Positions 33,522 to 41,426 of a stretch of 64,000 bases of DNA are shown piece after piece; within the stretch, counting starts at the first letter, position 1, and each line of letters starts with the position of its first letter. The notes below the pieces were generated by a model that made no database searches, was not told the DNA's origin, and was given only the letters and a program-made list of their open reading frames with translations. The translations under genes and the position numbers were made by a program. This stretch comes from Panacagrimonas perspica. Lineage in GTDB: Bacteria; Pseudomonadota; Gammaproteobacteria; Nevskiales; Nevskiaceae. The stretch covers positions 1,987,534-2,051,533 of the forward strand of contig NZ_SOBT01000008.1 of the NCBI RefSeq assembly GCF_004364935.1, given 5' to 3'.

Positions 33522-34262
33522 CTAGCCCATCCGCATCAGCGACGCGCTCGCCTGGTCGTTCTGCTCGGCGGTGCGCATCAGCTTGACCTGCATCTCGAAC
33601 TGCCGCGCCAGCGCGATCATCGTGACCATCGACTCGGCCAGGTTCACGTTGGAGCTCTCCACGGCGCCGCTGGTCATCACCGCGCCGGACGCATCCTCGG
33701 GTGTCTGTCCGGCGCGCGCGCGCATCAGACCGTCCGAGCCGCGTTCGAGCTGGTCGGCCGTCGCATCGACGACCTTGAGGCGACCCACCGTCACCGGCGC
33801 TTCGGGGCCCTGCCCCAGTGGCACGACCGTCACGGTGCCGTCGTTGCCGATGGCGATCTGCGAGTTCGGCGGCACCGACAGCGGCCCGCCATCGCCCATC
33901 ACCATGTGGCCACCGCCGTTGCGCAGCAATCCGTCCGCACCGACCTGCAGATCGCCGGCGCGCGTATAGGCCTCGGATCCGTCCGGCGCCTGCACGGCGA
34001 GCCAGCGATCGGGCGCGAGCGCCACGTCCAGCGGGTTTCCGGTCTGCATGATGCTACCCAGGCTGCCGTCGAAGCCCTGGCCCTGCAGCTGCGTGTTGAC
34101 GCGCGTAGGCATCAGCGGACCGTCGACCGCGACGGCCTGCTGCGCCGCGAGTTCGGCCTTGAAACCGACCGTGCTCGCGTTCGCAAGATTGTGGCTGTTG
34201 ACCGCCTGCGCCTTGAGCGTCTGGGCAGCTCCGGTCATCGCAACGTAAAGCGCGCGGTCCAT
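33522..34262 (-). CDS. flgF: Flagellar basal-body rod protein FlgF
   Basis: A 246-residue proximal rod protein of normal length. The N-terminal rod motif is MDRALYVAMTGAAQTLKAQ with ANASTVGFKAEL. The C-terminus carries SSNVNLAESMVTMIALARQFEMQVKLM. It is the last flagellar gene in the minus-strand run; flgG, which normally follows at once, is absent and replaced by a REP and an SDR gene. An 8-bp hairpin lies between flgE and flgF. Confidence 0.95.
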   Translation of the reverse strand: MDRALYVAMTGAAQTLKAQAVNSHNLANASTVGFKAELAAQQAVAVDGPLMPTRVNTQLQGQGFDGSLGSIMQTGNPLDVALAPDRWLAVQAPDGSEAYTRAGDLQVGADGLLRNGGGHMVMGDGGPLSVPPNSQIAIGNDGTVTVVPLGQGPEAPVTVGRLKVVDATADQLERGSDGLMRARAGQTPEDASGAVMTSGAVESSNVNLAESMVTMIALARQFEMQVKLMRTAEQNDQASASLMRMG

Positions 34263-34281
34263 GTGCTTTTCCCATCAAAGG

Positions 34282-34301
34282 ACGGGGCCGACAGGCCCCG
34301 T
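34282..34301 (-). other. Intercistronic hairpin between flgE and flgF
   Basis: ACGGGGCC (34282-34289) pairs perfectly with GGCCCCGT (34294-34301) around a 4-nt loop. It lies in the 49-bp gap between flgE and flgF and has no T-run on the transcribed strand. It may affect stability or processing of the mRNA. Confidence 0.6.
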
Positions 34302-34311
34302 TTGAAAGTAA

Positions 34312-35532
34312 TTAACGGATGTTGATGATCGTCTGCGTGACCTGGTCGCTGGTCGAGATCATCTGCGCGTTCGCCTGGAAGTTGCGCTGCGCGGTGATCA
34401 TGTTGACGAGCTGTTCGGTCAGGTCCACGTTCGAGGCTTCGAGTGCGCCGGACTGCACGAGCCCGAAGCTGCCCGATCCGGCGATGCCGCGGATCGCGCT
34501 GCCGGCGTTGAACGTCTCGCCCCAGGTCGTGTCGCCGAGCTGCTGCAGGCCCTGCTGGTTCGGGAACGTGGCGAGTGCGAGCTGGCCCAGCGGCGCGGAC
34601 TGGCCGTTGGTGTAGCGGGCCTGCACGACGCCGCCATCACCGACCTCGATGCCGCTCAGGCGCCCGGTGGTGTAACCGTCCTGGCCCAGACGGCTGACGT
34701 TGAAGCGTTCGCCGTACTGGGCGGACGCCGACAGATCCAGCGTCATCGCCAGCGGCGCCGAGCCGTTGGTGGTGGGCACGGACGGCAGCGTAATCTCGCC
34801 GCCGGCCGGTGAGGTCAAGGTGCCGGTGTTCGAGTACGTCAGCGTCTGCGGCGTGCCGACGTCGACGCCGTCCACCCGCATGTGCAGGTTCCACTCGTTG
34901 GGGTTGGCGGTCTTGGCGAAGAACAGGCTGGCCTGGTGCGAGGCGCCGAGCGAGTCGTAGATCGTGACCGCGGTCGTGTGATTGAAGCTGGTCGGATCGG
35001 TGGCGTCGAACGTCGCGGTGGCCGGCACGCTGGCGTTGGCCGGCAGCGTGTAGTTGGCCTCGATGCTGGTCGTCGGCGCCGGCGGATTGTCGGCCGTCGA
35101 CATGCGCAGATCGCTGAGCTGCGCGGTGTCGAAATTGTCCGTGCCCGCGATCGGCGGAAACACCTGCAGGCGCTGGCCCGAGGCGTTGACGACATAGCCG
35201 CCGCGATCGGTGCCGAACGCGCCGGAGCGCGAGTACACCATCGAGCCGTTGTCCGACATCGTGAAGAAGCCATCGCCCGAGATCGCCAGATCAAGCGCGT
35301 TGTTCGTGAAATTGACGGTGCCCTGCGAGAACTGCTGGGCGACGCGATCCAATCGCGCGCCAGACCCGATGGCGTTCTCGGACAAGCCGTATGCCGTCAC
35401 CGGAAAGAAGTCCGCGAACTGCGCGCGCGACTGCTTGAAGCCGTTGGTGTTGGCGTTGGCGATGTTGTTGGCCGTGGTTGCCAGATCGGCCTGGGCGGCA
35501 TTCAAGCCGGAGAGTGCGATGCGAAAGGACAT
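34312..35532 (-). CDS. flgE: Flagellar hook protein FlgE
   Basis: A 406-residue hook subunit, typical length. It starts MSFRIALSGLNAAQADL with NNIANANTNGFKQSRAQF, the rod/hook N-terminal motif, and ends SNVDLTEQLVNMITAQRNFQANAQMI, the C-terminal coiled-coil motif. The middle is the Thr/Ala-rich D1-D2 region. It polymerises into the hook on the FlgD cap. It is 46 bp downstream of flgD. Confidence 0.96.
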   Translation of the reverse strand: MSFRIALSGLNAAQADLATTANNIANANTNGFKQSRAQFADFFPVTAYGLSENAIGSGARLDRVAQQFSQGTVNFTNNALDLAISGDGFFTMSDNGSMVYSRSGAFGTDRGGYVVNASGQRLQVFPPIAGTDNFDTAQLSDLRMSTADNPPAPTTSIEANYTLPANASVPATATFDATDPTSFNHTTAVTIYDSLGASHQASLFFAKTANPNEWNLHMRVDGVDVGTPQTLTYSNTGTLTSPAGGEITLPSVPTTNGSAPLAMTLDLSASAQYGERFNVSRLGQDGYTTGRLSGIEVGDGGVVQARYTNGQSAPLGQLALATFPNQQGLQQLGDTTWGETFNAGSAIRGIAGSGSFGLVQSGALEASNVDLTEQLVNMITAQRNFQANAQMISTSDQVTQTIINIR

Positions 35533-35578
35533 TGTCGTGACTCCTGTTGGAACGGGGCGCGCGTTGCCGACGCGCCGC

Positions 35579-36250
35579 TCAGAGAATTTCGCGGACCGCG
35601 GACAGCGCGACCGGATCCATGCCGTAAAGATTGAGACTCAGGCCCGCGCTGCCGAGCGACACGCTGCTGACCATGCCCATCAGCTGCGTCGTCACGGCCT
35701 TGGTGCCGGATTCGTTCATGACCTTGGCGGTCACGCCGTAGCTGCCCTGCTCGACGCGATTGCCGGCGTCGTCGAGACCGTCCCACGTGAAGCTGGCATC
35801 GCCGACGGGCTTGGTGCCCAGGTCCATGTGGCGCACGACCTGGCCCGAGGCATCGGTGATCTCCACCGACAACGCGCCGCTGGCTTCCAGCTTGGCACTG
35901 CCGGCGACGCCGCCTTCGGCGAACAGGTACGCCTCCTTGCCTTCGACCATGACGCCGTGACCGACGAGGCTCGCGGCCTGCAGGGTCTGGTTGGACGTCA
36001 GCGCCGTGCTGAGGCCGGCCAGCGAGGCCTGCATGCCCTGGATGCCGGAGACGGTCGAGAACTGCGCGATCTGGCCGAGGAAATCGCCCGACTCCATGGG
36101 TTTCATCGGATCCTGGTGCTGCATCTGCGCGGTCATCAGCTTGAGGAAGGCGTCCTGCCCCAGCTCCGTCCGCTTGTTGTCGGCCGAGCTGTTCAGCGCC
36201 AGGCCGAGATTGGAATACGGGTTGTCCGTGTTGACGCCGCCGACGCTCAT
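35579..36250 (-). CDS. flgD: Flagellar hook-assembly scaffold protein FlgD
   Basis: A 223-residue hook cap protein. The N-terminal signature FLKLMTAQMQHQDPMKPMES is clear, and the C-terminal FlgD Ig/Tudor-like part contains SFTWDGLDDAGNRVEQGSYGV. Length is normal for the family. It lies 31 bp after flgC and 46 bp before flgE. Confidence 0.95.
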   Translation of the reverse strand: MSVGGVNTDNPYSNLGLALNSSADNKRTELGQDAFLKLMTAQMQHQDPMKPMESGDFLGQIAQFSTVSGIQGMQASLAGLSTALTSNQTLQAASLVGHGVMVEGKEAYLFAEGGVAGSAKLEASGALSVEITDASGQVVRHMDLGTKPVGDASFTWDGLDDAGNRVEQGSYGVTAKVMNESGTKAVTTQLMGMVSSVSLGSAGLSLNLYGMDPVALSAVREIL

Positions 36251-36281
36251 CGTGGGATCCTCATGCTGTTTTCGGTGCCGC

Positions 36282-36689
36282 TTACTTGCCGAGCGTGAGC
36301 GTGCGCATCGCCAGTTCCTTGGCGGTGTTCATCACTTCGACGCTGGACTGGTAGGAACGCGAGGCGGAGATCATGTTGACCATCTCCTCCACGACGTTGA
36401 CGTTCGGCGCATAGACATAGCCCTCGGCGTCGGCGAGCGGATGTCCCGGCTCGTAGCGCTTCTGCGCCTCGGCCGTGCTCTCGACGACGCCGAGCACACG
36501 CACGCCGGCGGATTCGGGATTCGCCGCGTCGAGCTGTGCCTGGAACATCGGCATGCGCGCGCGATATATCGACTGCGCATCGCCGGACACGCTGTCGGCG
36601 TTGGCAAGGTTCGAGGCCACGGTGTTGAGCCGTGCGGACTGGGCGGCCATCGCCGATCCGGCGATGTCGAAGATACGCAGCGTGCTCAT
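36282..36689 (-). CDS. flgC: Flagellar basal-body rod protein FlgC
   Basis: A 135-residue rod protein, the usual size. It has FDIAGSAMAAQSARLNTVASN with NLANADS at the N-terminus and PNVNVVEEMVNMISASRSYQSSVEVMNTAKEL at the C-terminus (quoted in parts: PNVNVVEEMVNM, SRSYQSSVEVMN). It is 22 bp downstream of flgB. Confidence 0.95.
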   Translation of the reverse strand: MSTLRIFDIAGSAMAAQSARLNTVASNLANADSVSGDAQSIYRARMPMFQAQLDAANPESAGVRVLGVVESTAEAQKRYEPGHPLADAEGYVYAPNVNVVEEMVNMISASRSYQSSVEVMNTAKELAMRTLTLGK

Positions 36690-36711
36690 CGTTCAAAGGC
36701 TCCGTGTGCGT

Positions 36712-37107
36712 TCATTCGCCGGTGATCGCGGTCAGCAGGCTCTTGAGCTTGCCGTCGAGGAAACTCAGGGACGCCTGGTAACGCAGCGCCGAATCCATGA
36801 ATGCGGCCTGCTCGGTCTGCACGTCCACCGTGTTGCCGTCGACGCTGGGCTGCAGCGGCACGCGGTACATCAGCGCCGGGTCGGCTTGCGTGCCCGCACC
36901 GTCGAGATGACCGGGCCGGTCGGTGTTCAACGTGGACGATCCGTTGCCCAGGGCCTGTTCGAGCGCCGTCTTGAAATCGAGATCGCGCGCCTGGAAGCCC
37001 GGCGTGTCCGCGTTCGCGATGTTGCCCGCGAGCAAGGTCATGCGGCGCTGCTGGATCTGCAGTGCGTGTGCGTGAATGCCGAAGAGCGGATCGACGGTGC
37101 CGGCCAT
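36712..37107 (-). CDS. flgB: Flagellar basal-body rod protein FlgB
   Basis: A 131-residue rod protein and first gene of the minus-strand rod/hook operon. The rod motif LLAGNIANADTPGFQARDLDF is present (split: LLAGNIANADTPGF, QARDLDF), and the C-terminal part is short as usual (EQAAFMDSALRYQASLSFL). The 190 bp between it and cheV contain a REP element. I saw no convincing sigma-54 site there. Confidence 0.95.
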   Translation of the reverse strand: MAGTVDPLFGIHAHALQIQQRRMTLLAGNIANADTPGFQARDLDFKTALEQALGNGSSTLNTDRPGHLDGAGTQADPALMYRVPLQPSVDGNTVDVQTEQAAFMDSALRYQASLSFLDGKLKSLLTAITGE

Positions 37108-37223
37108 TGCGGGCTCCGGGTGAGGTGTACCCGGGTGCTACAAGGCCTGTGCCAGCGGATGCAGGGCGTCTGATCGGGTAACGGCAGCGGCTTCGATTTC
37201 TTTAGTCCGCCCGCGTCGCTTGT

Positions 37224-37294
37224 GTAGCCCGGACGAAGTCCGGGATGCCAGTTCCGTTGAACGCGAAAAAGCCCCGGACTTCGTCCGGGCTACG
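37224..37294 (+). repeat. GTAGCCCGG REP pair, copy 3
   Basis: GTAGCCCGGACGAAGTCCGGG and the inverted CCCGGACTTCGTCCGGGCTAC, spaced by about 30 bp, lie between cheV and flgB. The arms are nearly perfect. Confidence 0.92.
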
Positions 37295-37305
37295 GGTTGC
37301 GGCTT

Positions 37306-38226
37306 TCAGCTGCTTGCCTGCAACCGCTCCAGCACGCCTTCTGCCAGATCATCCGCGCTGAACTTCGGCACGAAGCGATTCGCGCCGACCTTCTCCGACA
37401 TGTTGTGGTTGAACGCGCCGGACAGCGAGCTGTGCAGCATCACGTAGAGATTGGCCAGCCGCGCATCGCGGCGGATCTCCGTCGTCAGCCGATAGCCGTC
37501 CATGTCGGGCATCTCGACGTCGGAGATCAGCATCAGCAACTCGTCCTCCGGCTTCACGCCGCGATCGGCCATGCCCTGCAGATAGCGCAAGGCTTCGCGG
37601 CCGTTGGCGACGGTCGTGCAAGGCACGCCCAGCTCGCCGAGCACGCGCTCGATCTGCGTACGCGCCACCTTGGAATCGTCGGCGACCAGCGCACGCTTGC
37701 CACCGATACCCAGGCCTTCGAACCGCGCCCTCAACGTGTCGCTCAGGCCCGGCGGATTGCCGACGACGTCGGCCAGCACCTTCTCGACGTCGATGATGGC
37801 GACCAGCTCGTTGCCCACGCGCGTCGTGGCGGTGAGATGACCCTGGGGGCCGGACGGCGGCGGCTCCACCGAGGAGACGTCCACGTGCACGATGCGATCG
37901 ACCGCGCGCACCAGGAAGCCCTGAACGGTGCGATTGAACTCGGTGACGATCACGTGCCGCGCGGTCTTGCCGCTGGCCTCGCCGCCGACGGCGCGATGCA
38001 GGTCGATCACCGGCACGACCTTGCCGCGGATCTCGGCGATGCCGGCGACCTGCACGTGCATGTCCGGCTGCCAGCTCAGCTTCGGGCAGGGGATCACTTC
38101 GCGCACCTTGAACACGTTGATGCCAAATATCTGGCGCTCGTCGAGTCGGAATAACAGCAGGGCCAGGCGGTTGTGCCCGGCGAGCTGGGTACTGCGATCG
38201 ATGCTGTCGAGAAGGCCGGCGCCCAT
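37306..38226 (-). CDS. cheV: Chemotaxis coupling protein CheV
   Basis: A 306-residue CheW-receiver fusion. Residues about 15-160 form the CheW domain (LLLFRLDERQIFGINVFKVREV, split: LLLFRLDERQ, IFGINVFKVREV; GIAEIRGKVVPVIDL). From about 175 comes a receiver domain with ALVADDSKVAR and the phosphoacceptor Asp in LISDVEMPDMDGYRL. It couples receptors to CheA and may adapt through phosphorylation. The start is ATG 38226; a longer upstream open frame has no coding character. It diverges from flgA with a sigma-54-like site 40 bp upstream. Confidence 0.94.
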   Translation of the reverse strand: MGAGLLDSIDRSTQLAGHNRLALLLFRLDERQIFGINVFKVREVIPCPKLSWQPDMHVQVAGIAEIRGKVVPVIDLHRAVGGEASGKTARHVIVTEFNRTVQGFLVRAVDRIVHVDVSSVEPPPSGPQGHLTATTRVGNELVAIIDVEKVLADVVGNPPGLSDTLRARFEGLGIGGKRALVADDSKVARTQIERVLGELGVPCTTVANGREALRYLQGMADRGVKPEDELLMLISDVEMPDMDGYRLTTEIRRDARLANLYVMLHSSLSGAFNHNMSEKVGANRFVPKFSADDLAEGVLERLQASS

Positions 38227-38265
38227 GTGGAGCCCTGGAACGGTCGTGGAATCAGCCACAGCCAC

Positions 38266-38281
38266 GGCAAGTCCCGGACCA
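38266..38281 (-). promoter_or_regulatory. Putative sigma-54 promoter of cheV
   Basis: Read on the minus strand, TGGTCCGGGACTTGCC matches the sigma-54 consensus TGGCACG-N4-TTGCW at the key GG and GC pairs with exact N10 spacing, and at 9 of 11 specified bases. It lies 40 bp upstream of the cheV ATG. Confidence 0.55.
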
Positions 38282-38324
38282 GCCCGCACGTCCGGTTTGC
38301 GGCGGACTGCCGTCGGCGCGCGGC

Positions 38325-38340
38325 TGGAACGAAGCTTGCC
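38325..38340 (+). promoter_or_regulatory. Putative sigma-54 promoter of flgA
   Basis: TGGAACGAAGCTTGCC matches TGGCACG-N4-TTGCW with one mismatch and exact GG-N10-GC spacing. Transcription would begin near 38350, which favours ATG 38400 over ATG 38352 as the flgA start. It is paired with the divergent cheV site 44 bp away. Confidence 0.65.
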
Positions 38341-38399
38341 AGTCGGACCCCATGATCTACCTGCATATCCGAAGGGCTTGCCAGCCGTTCCTTGGCCTG

Positions 38400-39083
38400 A
38401 TGCGGCCGCTGTCGGTGCTGCTGATCCTGTTCTGGTTGTTCTCCAGTCCTTCCGCGCACGCGCAAGCTTCGTATCAGAGCATCCCGTCGATCCGTCTGGC
38501 CGCGCTCGATCACGCCCGCGCCGCGTCGCCGGCCGACGCAAAGCTCGACGGCGGACGCATCGACGAGCGCCTCCGCCTCGCCGCCTGCGCCGGTCCGCTG
38601 AGTACCCGCACGGCTTCGACCAGCGCTTCGGCGCTGAGCGTCGAAGTGCGTTGCGACACCGCGGGCTGGAAACTCTTCGTGCCGGTCGGCGTCAGCGTGC
38701 AGGTTCCGGTCCTCGTCGCCACGCGCGGCCTGGCGCGCGGCGATGCCGTGTCCGCGGCCGACGTCCAGGTGCAGATGCGTCCGCGCGCCGGCCTGGGCCT
38801 GTCCTGGGTCGGTTCGCTGGACCAGGTCCTGGGACGCACGTTGTCGCGTCCGGTGGCCGCCGGCAGCGTCCTGTCGCCCGCCTCGTTCGCCGCCTCGCAT
38901 CTCGTGCGGCGCGGCCAGTCGGTCACGCTGGTCGGCATCAGCGGGGGATTCGAAGTCCGGGCGCAGGGCAAGGCCTTGGCCGACGCCGGCGCCGGCGATC
39001 GCATCCGCGTGCAGAACATGGGCTCGCAGCGCATCGTCGAGGGCGAGGTCCGCGCCGACGGCAGCGTGGTGGTTCCGCTATGA
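38400..39083 (+). CDS. flgA: Flagella basal-body P-ring formation protein FlgA
   Basis: A 227-residue periplasmic chaperone for P-ring (FlgI) assembly. ATG 38400 gives an ideal signal peptide (MRPLSVLLILFWLFSSPSAHA, split after LLILF: cleavage after AHA). ATG 38352 would add 16 residues and begin at the predicted transcription start. The SAF/FlgA-type C-terminal domain is evident: VPVLVATRGLARGDAVSAADV, LGRTLSRPVAAGSVL and ILVRRGQSVTLV-like LVRRGQSVTLV, with GDRIRVQNMGSQRIVEGEV at the end. It is followed by flgM. Confidence 0.92.
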   Translation: MRPLSVLLILFWLFSSPSAHAQASYQSIPSIRLAALDHARAASPADAKLDGGRIDERLRLAACAGPLSTRTASTSASALSVEVRCDTAGWKLFVPVGVSVQVPVLVATRGLARGDAVSAADVQVQMRPRAGLGLSWVGSLDQVLGRTLSRPVAAGSVLSPASFAASHLVRRGQSVTLVGISGGFEVRAQGKALADAGAGDRIRVQNMGSQRIVEGEVRADGSVVVPL

Positions 39084-39117
39084 GCCGGACCGCTCACCGA
39101 CCGTTCGTCGGGCTGAT

Positions 39118-39144
39118 TCAAGTTCGCCGGGGGCAGGCCGTTAG
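39118..39144 (+). promoter_or_regulatory. Putative sigma-28 (FliA) promoter of flgMN
   Basis: TCAAGTTC, an 11-bp spacer, and GCCGTTAG closely match the flagellar sigma-28 consensus TAAAGTTT-N11-GCCGATAA. It lies 40 bp upstream of the flgM ATG, in the flgA-flgM gap. Confidence 0.7.
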
Positions 39145-39183
39145 CCCGGCTGAACCCCTTTTCAGAAAGCAGCAGGTCCGACC

Positions 39184-39501
39184 ATGAGCACCAAGATCGA
39201 TACTTCCGTCGGGCCGGCGGCCGCGCCGGCACCGGTGCGGCCGGTGGCACGTCCGGACAGTTCCGGCACGCCGGCCTCGTCCTCGACCTCCCACGCCAAG
39301 TCGGCCGATTCGATGGCTCTGACCGGCGAAGCGCGCGCGATGCAGGAATTCGAACAGCGCGTGCAGAACGACTCCGGCGTCGACGAGACCAAGGTTGCGG
39401 AGATGCGTCGCATCCTCGCGCAGGGTCTCTACAACGCCGATCCCTCCGCGATTGCCGGACGCCTGATGCAACTCGAATGGTCGCTCTCCCGCACTCCGTA
39501 A
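39184..39501 (+). CDS. flgM: Negative regulator of flagellin synthesis (anti-sigma-28) FlgM
   Basis: A 105-residue FlgM. The N-terminus is disordered (Ala/Pro/Ser rich). The C-terminal sigma-binding region has VDETKVAEMRRILAQGLYNADPSAIAGRLMQLE (in parts: VDETKVAEMRRILAQG, ADPSAIAGRLM). It binds FliA until the hook is complete and is then secreted. Its own sigma-28-like promoter implies the usual feedback. It overlaps flgN by 25 bp. Confidence 0.93.
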   Translation: MSTKIDTSVGPAAAPAPVRPVARPDSSGTPASSSTSHAKSADSMALTGEARAMQEFEQRVQNDSGVDETKVAEMRRILAQGLYNADPSAIAGRLMQLEWSLSRTP

Positions 39502-39959
39502 CGCCCGCGGAACGCTCCGCGCCCCCGTCCGCGACGCGCCTGCGCGCCGCCCTCGACGCCCTCACCCCGCTGGCCGAGGAACTCGGCACGCTGCTCCTCG
39601 CGGAACGCGAACGCCTGGTCGCGCGCGACTGGGAAGCCGTGCTGCGTCTGGCGGACGACAAGGACGCGCTGGTCCAGCGACTGCAGACCCGGACGCGCGA
39701 ACTCGAACAGGCCTGCGATGGCCGCACGCCCGAGGAAGCCTTTGCCGCGGCTGGCCTTGCGGACGCGCATGCCGCACTGCGCGAGCGCGCCGCACGGCTG
39801 CAGGACGCCAATCGCGAATCCCGCGCACTGCTGGACAACCACCGCGCGCGCGTCGATACCGCGCTGCGCCTGATGAATCGCAACGATGCCACCGGCCTCT
39901 ACGGCCGCGACGGCTACGCCGGCACCGGCAACATGCGGCAGCGCCTGGCGTCCGCGTGA
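39477..39959 (+). CDS. flgN: Flagellar chaperone FlgN
   Basis: A 160-residue, mostly helical protein of the FlgN family, the export chaperone for hook-junction proteins FlgK/FlgL. Long heptad-like segments (LRAALDALTPLAEELGTLLL, AALRERAARLQDANRES) are typical; identity rests on helical character and position after flgM. ATG 39477 lies inside flgM. The C-terminus is a Gly-rich tail. Its TGA overlaps the GTG of the PilZ gene. Confidence 0.85.
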   Translation: MVALPHSVTPAERSAPPSATRLRAALDALTPLAEELGTLLLAERERLVARDWEAVLRLADDKDALVQRLQTRTRELEQACDGRTPEEAFAAAGLADAHAALRERAARLQDANRESRALLDNHRARVDTALRLMNRNDATGLYGRDGYAGTGNMRQRLASA

Positions 39960-40675
39960 ACCTGCCGCTGGCCCCGGCTGCCCACGACCGCGCGCCCGGC
40001 ACGGGGTCCGACGTCGTCACCGATCCTCGCGAGTGCTGGAACCTGCTCGCGGCGCTGCAGATGCTGCGTGCGCATCTCTGGCTCGGCCGCGTCGGCGAAT
40101 GTTCGCTGGGCCTGAGCGTGATCGTCGCGCTCGAACCCGTGACCGCGTCGTTCCTGATCGACGCGCTGCGCGATCCGGATGATCTTGCCCCCGGCACCGA
40201 CCTCTACTTCGACACCCAGGTCGAGGGACGGCGCCTTCGTTTCGAATGCACGCTGATCGAGATCGTGGAACTGGACGGCGGCCCGGCCTATCGCGCCACC
40301 GATCCGCGCCTGGTGCTCGATCAGCAGCGTCGCAACGCGTATCGCGTCCGCGTTCCCGAAACGCTGAGACTGCCGGCTGCGCTGGGCAGCGGCCTGCAGC
40401 GGGCGCCGGCGCGCATGCTGGATCTCTCGACGCGCGGTTGCAGCACGCGAGTGGAGTCGCCGCTGTCGGTTGCGCGCGGCGACACGCTGCAACTCCAGTT
40501 CAAGCTCGGCGAGTTCGACCTGTCGTGCTCGGCCACCGTGCGTCACATCCAGCGGCTCGCGGGCGCCTCCCGCATCGGCATGGAGTTCGACTTGGCCGAG
40601 AAAACCGACGCGCCTTCGCTGGACCAGGCCGTGGCCCGTCTGCAACGGGAGATCCTGCGGCGGCGGCAGTCGTAG
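39956..40675 (+). CDS. YcgR-like flagellar brake protein (PilZ domain)
   Basis: A 239-residue protein with an N-terminal YcgR-type domain and a C-terminal PilZ domain. The c-di-GMP binding motifs are complete: RxxxR at 126-130 (RNAYR) and DxSxxG at 156-161 (DLSTRG). On binding c-di-GMP such proteins slow the flagellar motor by contacting stator or rotor. GTG 39956 overlaps the flgN stop (GTGA), so it belongs to the flgMN operon and would be expressed late with filament genes. Confidence 0.9.
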   Translation: MNLPLAPAAHDRAPGTGSDVVTDPRECWNLLAALQMLRAHLWLGRVGECSLGLSVIVALEPVTASFLIDALRDPDDLAPGTDLYFDTQVEGRRLRFECTLIEIVELDGGPAYRATDPRLVLDQQRRNAYRVRVPETLRLPAALGSGLQRAPARMLDLSTRGCSTRVESPLSVARGDTLQLQFKLGEFDLSCSATVRHIQRLAGASRIGMEFDLAEKTDAPSLDQAVARLQREILRRRQS

Positions 40676-40736
40676 AAGGAGACACGGCACGGGTTTTCGA
40701 CCGTGCGGCGTCTTCCTTGAGGGAGGCCAAGTCAAC

Positions 40737-40837
40737 GGCTAACGCAAAGGACGCAAAGGAAAAAGAAAGGCGCAAAGGATTTTCGATTGATCCTTTGCGC
40801 CTTTCTTTGGCTTTTCTCTGCGTCCTTTGCGATGGCC
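40737..40837 (+). repeat. ACGCAAAGG palindromic repeat, copy 3
   Basis: GCTAACGCAAAGGACGCAAAGG faces, inverted, CCTTTGCGCCTTTC and CTGCGTCCTTTGCGATGGC. The inner arms CGCAAAGGATTTTC and GATCCTTTGCG make the tightest hairpin of the family. It fills most of the gap between the PilZ gene and the convergent SRPBCC gene and could act as a bidirectional transcript end. Confidence 0.88.
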
Positions 40838-40926
40838 TTTCTTGTTTCCGGGCCGAAGTGCGTCCGGTCGGGGCCAAGATATTTGTAGGAGGGGCGCCAG
40901 CCCGACAGGACCGGCGCAGATCGCCC

Positions 40927-41358
40927 CTAAGCCAGCGCGTCCTCCATCCGACGGAACATGTCGCGCCACGCGGCCTCGCTGGACTTCTTCTCGACGCCCG
41001 TCTGCACGAAGCCCATCCAGCTGCCTTCACCACCCGCGGCGATATCGACGCTCACGACGCTGGTGCCGCCGAAACGCCGTGGCGCTTCCAGTCTGAACAT
41101 CAGGCGCTTGGGCCGATTGACCTCCAGATATTCGCCGACGTGCTCGATCCGCTCGCCGTCTTCGGTGATCTCCAGAATCCGGAAGGTTCCGCCGACGCGC
41201 GGTTCGGTCTCGACACGGCTGATCTCGTTGGTGCCGGTCTTCAGCAGCCAGGTCTTCATCAGGCCGGGATCCACCCAGGCCGCGAACAGGCGCTCCGGCG
41301 GGATCATCACCTTGTGGAAATTCTGGAACGTGTGAGCGTCATCGGTGGCAGGCGACAT
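40927..41358 (-). CDS. SRPBCC/AHSA1 domain protein
   Basis: A 143-residue Aha1-like SRPBCC protein: IPPERLFAAWVDPGLMKTWL, GGTFRILEITEDGERIEHVGEYLEV (partly quoted: GGTFRILEI, EHVGEYLEV) and SWMGFVQTGVEKK. The helix-grip fold binds hydrophobic ligands. ATG 41358 has GGAG upstream at workable spacing; ATG 41403 would add 15 residues. The specific role is unknown. Confidence 0.85.
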   Translation of the reverse strand: MSPATDDAHTFQNFHKVMIPPERLFAAWVDPGLMKTWLLKTGTNEISRVETEPRVGGTFRILEITEDGERIEHVGEYLEVNRPKRLMFRLEAPRRFGGTSVVSVDIAAGGEGSWMGFVQTGVEKKSSEAAWRDMFRRMEDALA

Positions 41359-41426
41359 GGGCGGATACTCCAGAGGCAATCGAAGCAGATTCTTCGATGC
41401 CATGGCCTCATGTACCGCCAGAAGTG

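Noticed and set aside
37108-37300. A sigma-54 promoter for flgB
   Set aside because: I looked for GG-N10-GC on the minus strand and found no sequence with correct spacing and adequate match.
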